NCBI GenBank assembly: GCA_018712905.1
Contig: DVGD01000258.1
Location: forward strand, 1-8,282
Direction of reading: 5' to 3'
DNA length: 8,282 bases
Origin: Candidatus Avoscillospira stercoripullorum
Lineage (GTDB): Bacteria > Bacillota > Clostridia > Oscillospirales > Oscillospiraceae
Numbering within the stretch: position 1 is the stretch's first letter; each line of letters opens with the position of its first letter. The notes below the pieces were generated by a model, which did not search any database, had not been told where the DNA came from, and saw only the letters and a program-made list of their open reading frames with translations. Below, one piece after another: positions 8,133 through 8,282 of the stretch. Both the position numbers and the translations under genes were made by a program.

Positions 8133-8154
8133 GATATTTGGTACGGAAGGTAGC

Positions 8155-8204
8155 AAAAAAAAGACCTCCCGCCCATGCCGCCGCTGCGGCTGACGAAAAG
8201 TCTT
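8155..8204 (-). terminator. Riboswitch-controlled leader terminator
   Basis: On the minus strand AAGACUUUUC (8204-8195) pairs along ten positions, three of them G-U, with GGGAGGUCUU (8170-8161). A small internal hairpin GCCG-CAG-CGGC (8190-8180) sits between the arms. A run of eight U (8162-8155) closes the structure, its first two forming the end of the stem. The 5' arm is the same sequence that forms conserved loop L3 and the 3' strand of P1 in the aptamer, so aptamer and terminator cannot form together. This predicts premature termination when the ligand is low. Confidence 0.88.
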
Positions 8205-8278
8205 GTTACCCATTCAGGCGCATACCACCAGGCCGGAGCCGTGATGTTGATGGTATGACTTTCAAACTACTCCCTTTT
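8195..8278 (-). promoter_or_regulatory. yybP-ykoY family manganese riboswitch aptamer
   Basis: The minus-strand leader opens with AAAAGGGAGUAG (8278-8267) and closes with AACAAGACUUUUC (8207-8195), the two conserved blocks of the yybP-ykoY family (P1 with loops L1 and L3, which form the Mn2+ site). P1 pairs AAAAG with CUUUU. P2 pairs CAUACCAUC (8257-8249) with GGUGGUAUG (8229-8221), with a small GGC/GCC hairpin near its tip; a short CCU/GGG hairpin precedes L3. The family binds Mn2+ and often controls Mn2+ exporters, including P-type ATPases. The overlap with the terminator at 8155-8204 makes this a transcriptional ON switch by inference. The aptamer ends four bases from the window edge, so the promoter is not visible. 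Confidence 0.9.
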
Positions 8279-8282
8279 GTAG

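Noticed and set aside
7908..8213. A 101-codon minus-strand frame starting in the riboswitch leader, considered as a leader peptide.
   Set aside because: It overlaps the terminator and the ATPase start in another frame and has no Shine-Dalgarno. The leader is fully explained by the aptamer and terminator.

Overview
The window comes from a GC-rich bacterial chromosome, most likely a gut Clostridia of the Oscillospiraceae/Ruminococcaceae type. That placement is an inference. It rests on AddAB (the Firmicutes-type RecBCD counterpart), strong AGGAGG ribosome-binding sites, heavy G/C use at third codon positions, and a palindromic intergenic repeat that I recall from memory as common in Faecalibacterium-like genomes. 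No rRNA, tRNA, CRISPR, prophage or transposase gene is visible.

Layout. Positions 1-1761 (+) hold the C-terminal half of addB, whose start lies before the window. addA (1754-5278, +) overlaps it by 8 bases and is complete. Together they encode the helicase-nuclease that resects double-strand DNA ends and loads recombination. Both RecB-type nuclease domains, the AddB iron-sulfur cysteines and the AddA SF1 helicase motifs look intact. Positions 5279-5496 are non-coding and densely folded. They hold a 139-bp nested palindromic MITE-like repeat (5285-5423), whose left hairpin also forms a minus-strand terminator, followed by two further hairpins. Positions 5497-8118 (-) encode a complete P2-type cation ATPase, convergent with addAB. 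Its leader (8155-8278, -) contains a yybP-ykoY-type manganese riboswitch, and the 3' part of the aptamer is shared with the 5' arm of an intrinsic terminator.

How it works together. addAB is an ordinary translationally coupled DNA-repair operon. The ATPase is a separate unit. Its leader reads as a Mn2+-activated ON switch: bound Mn2+ stabilises aptamer helix P1 and blocks the terminator. The pump keeps the M4/M6 site II cation ligands but has Gly where SERCA site I has Glu. Both lines of evidence suggest a one-site pump that exports Mn2+ and possibly Ca2+. I see no clearly undescribed system. The most interesting parts are the riboswitch-pump pairing and the palindromic repeat that supplies the pump operon's terminator.
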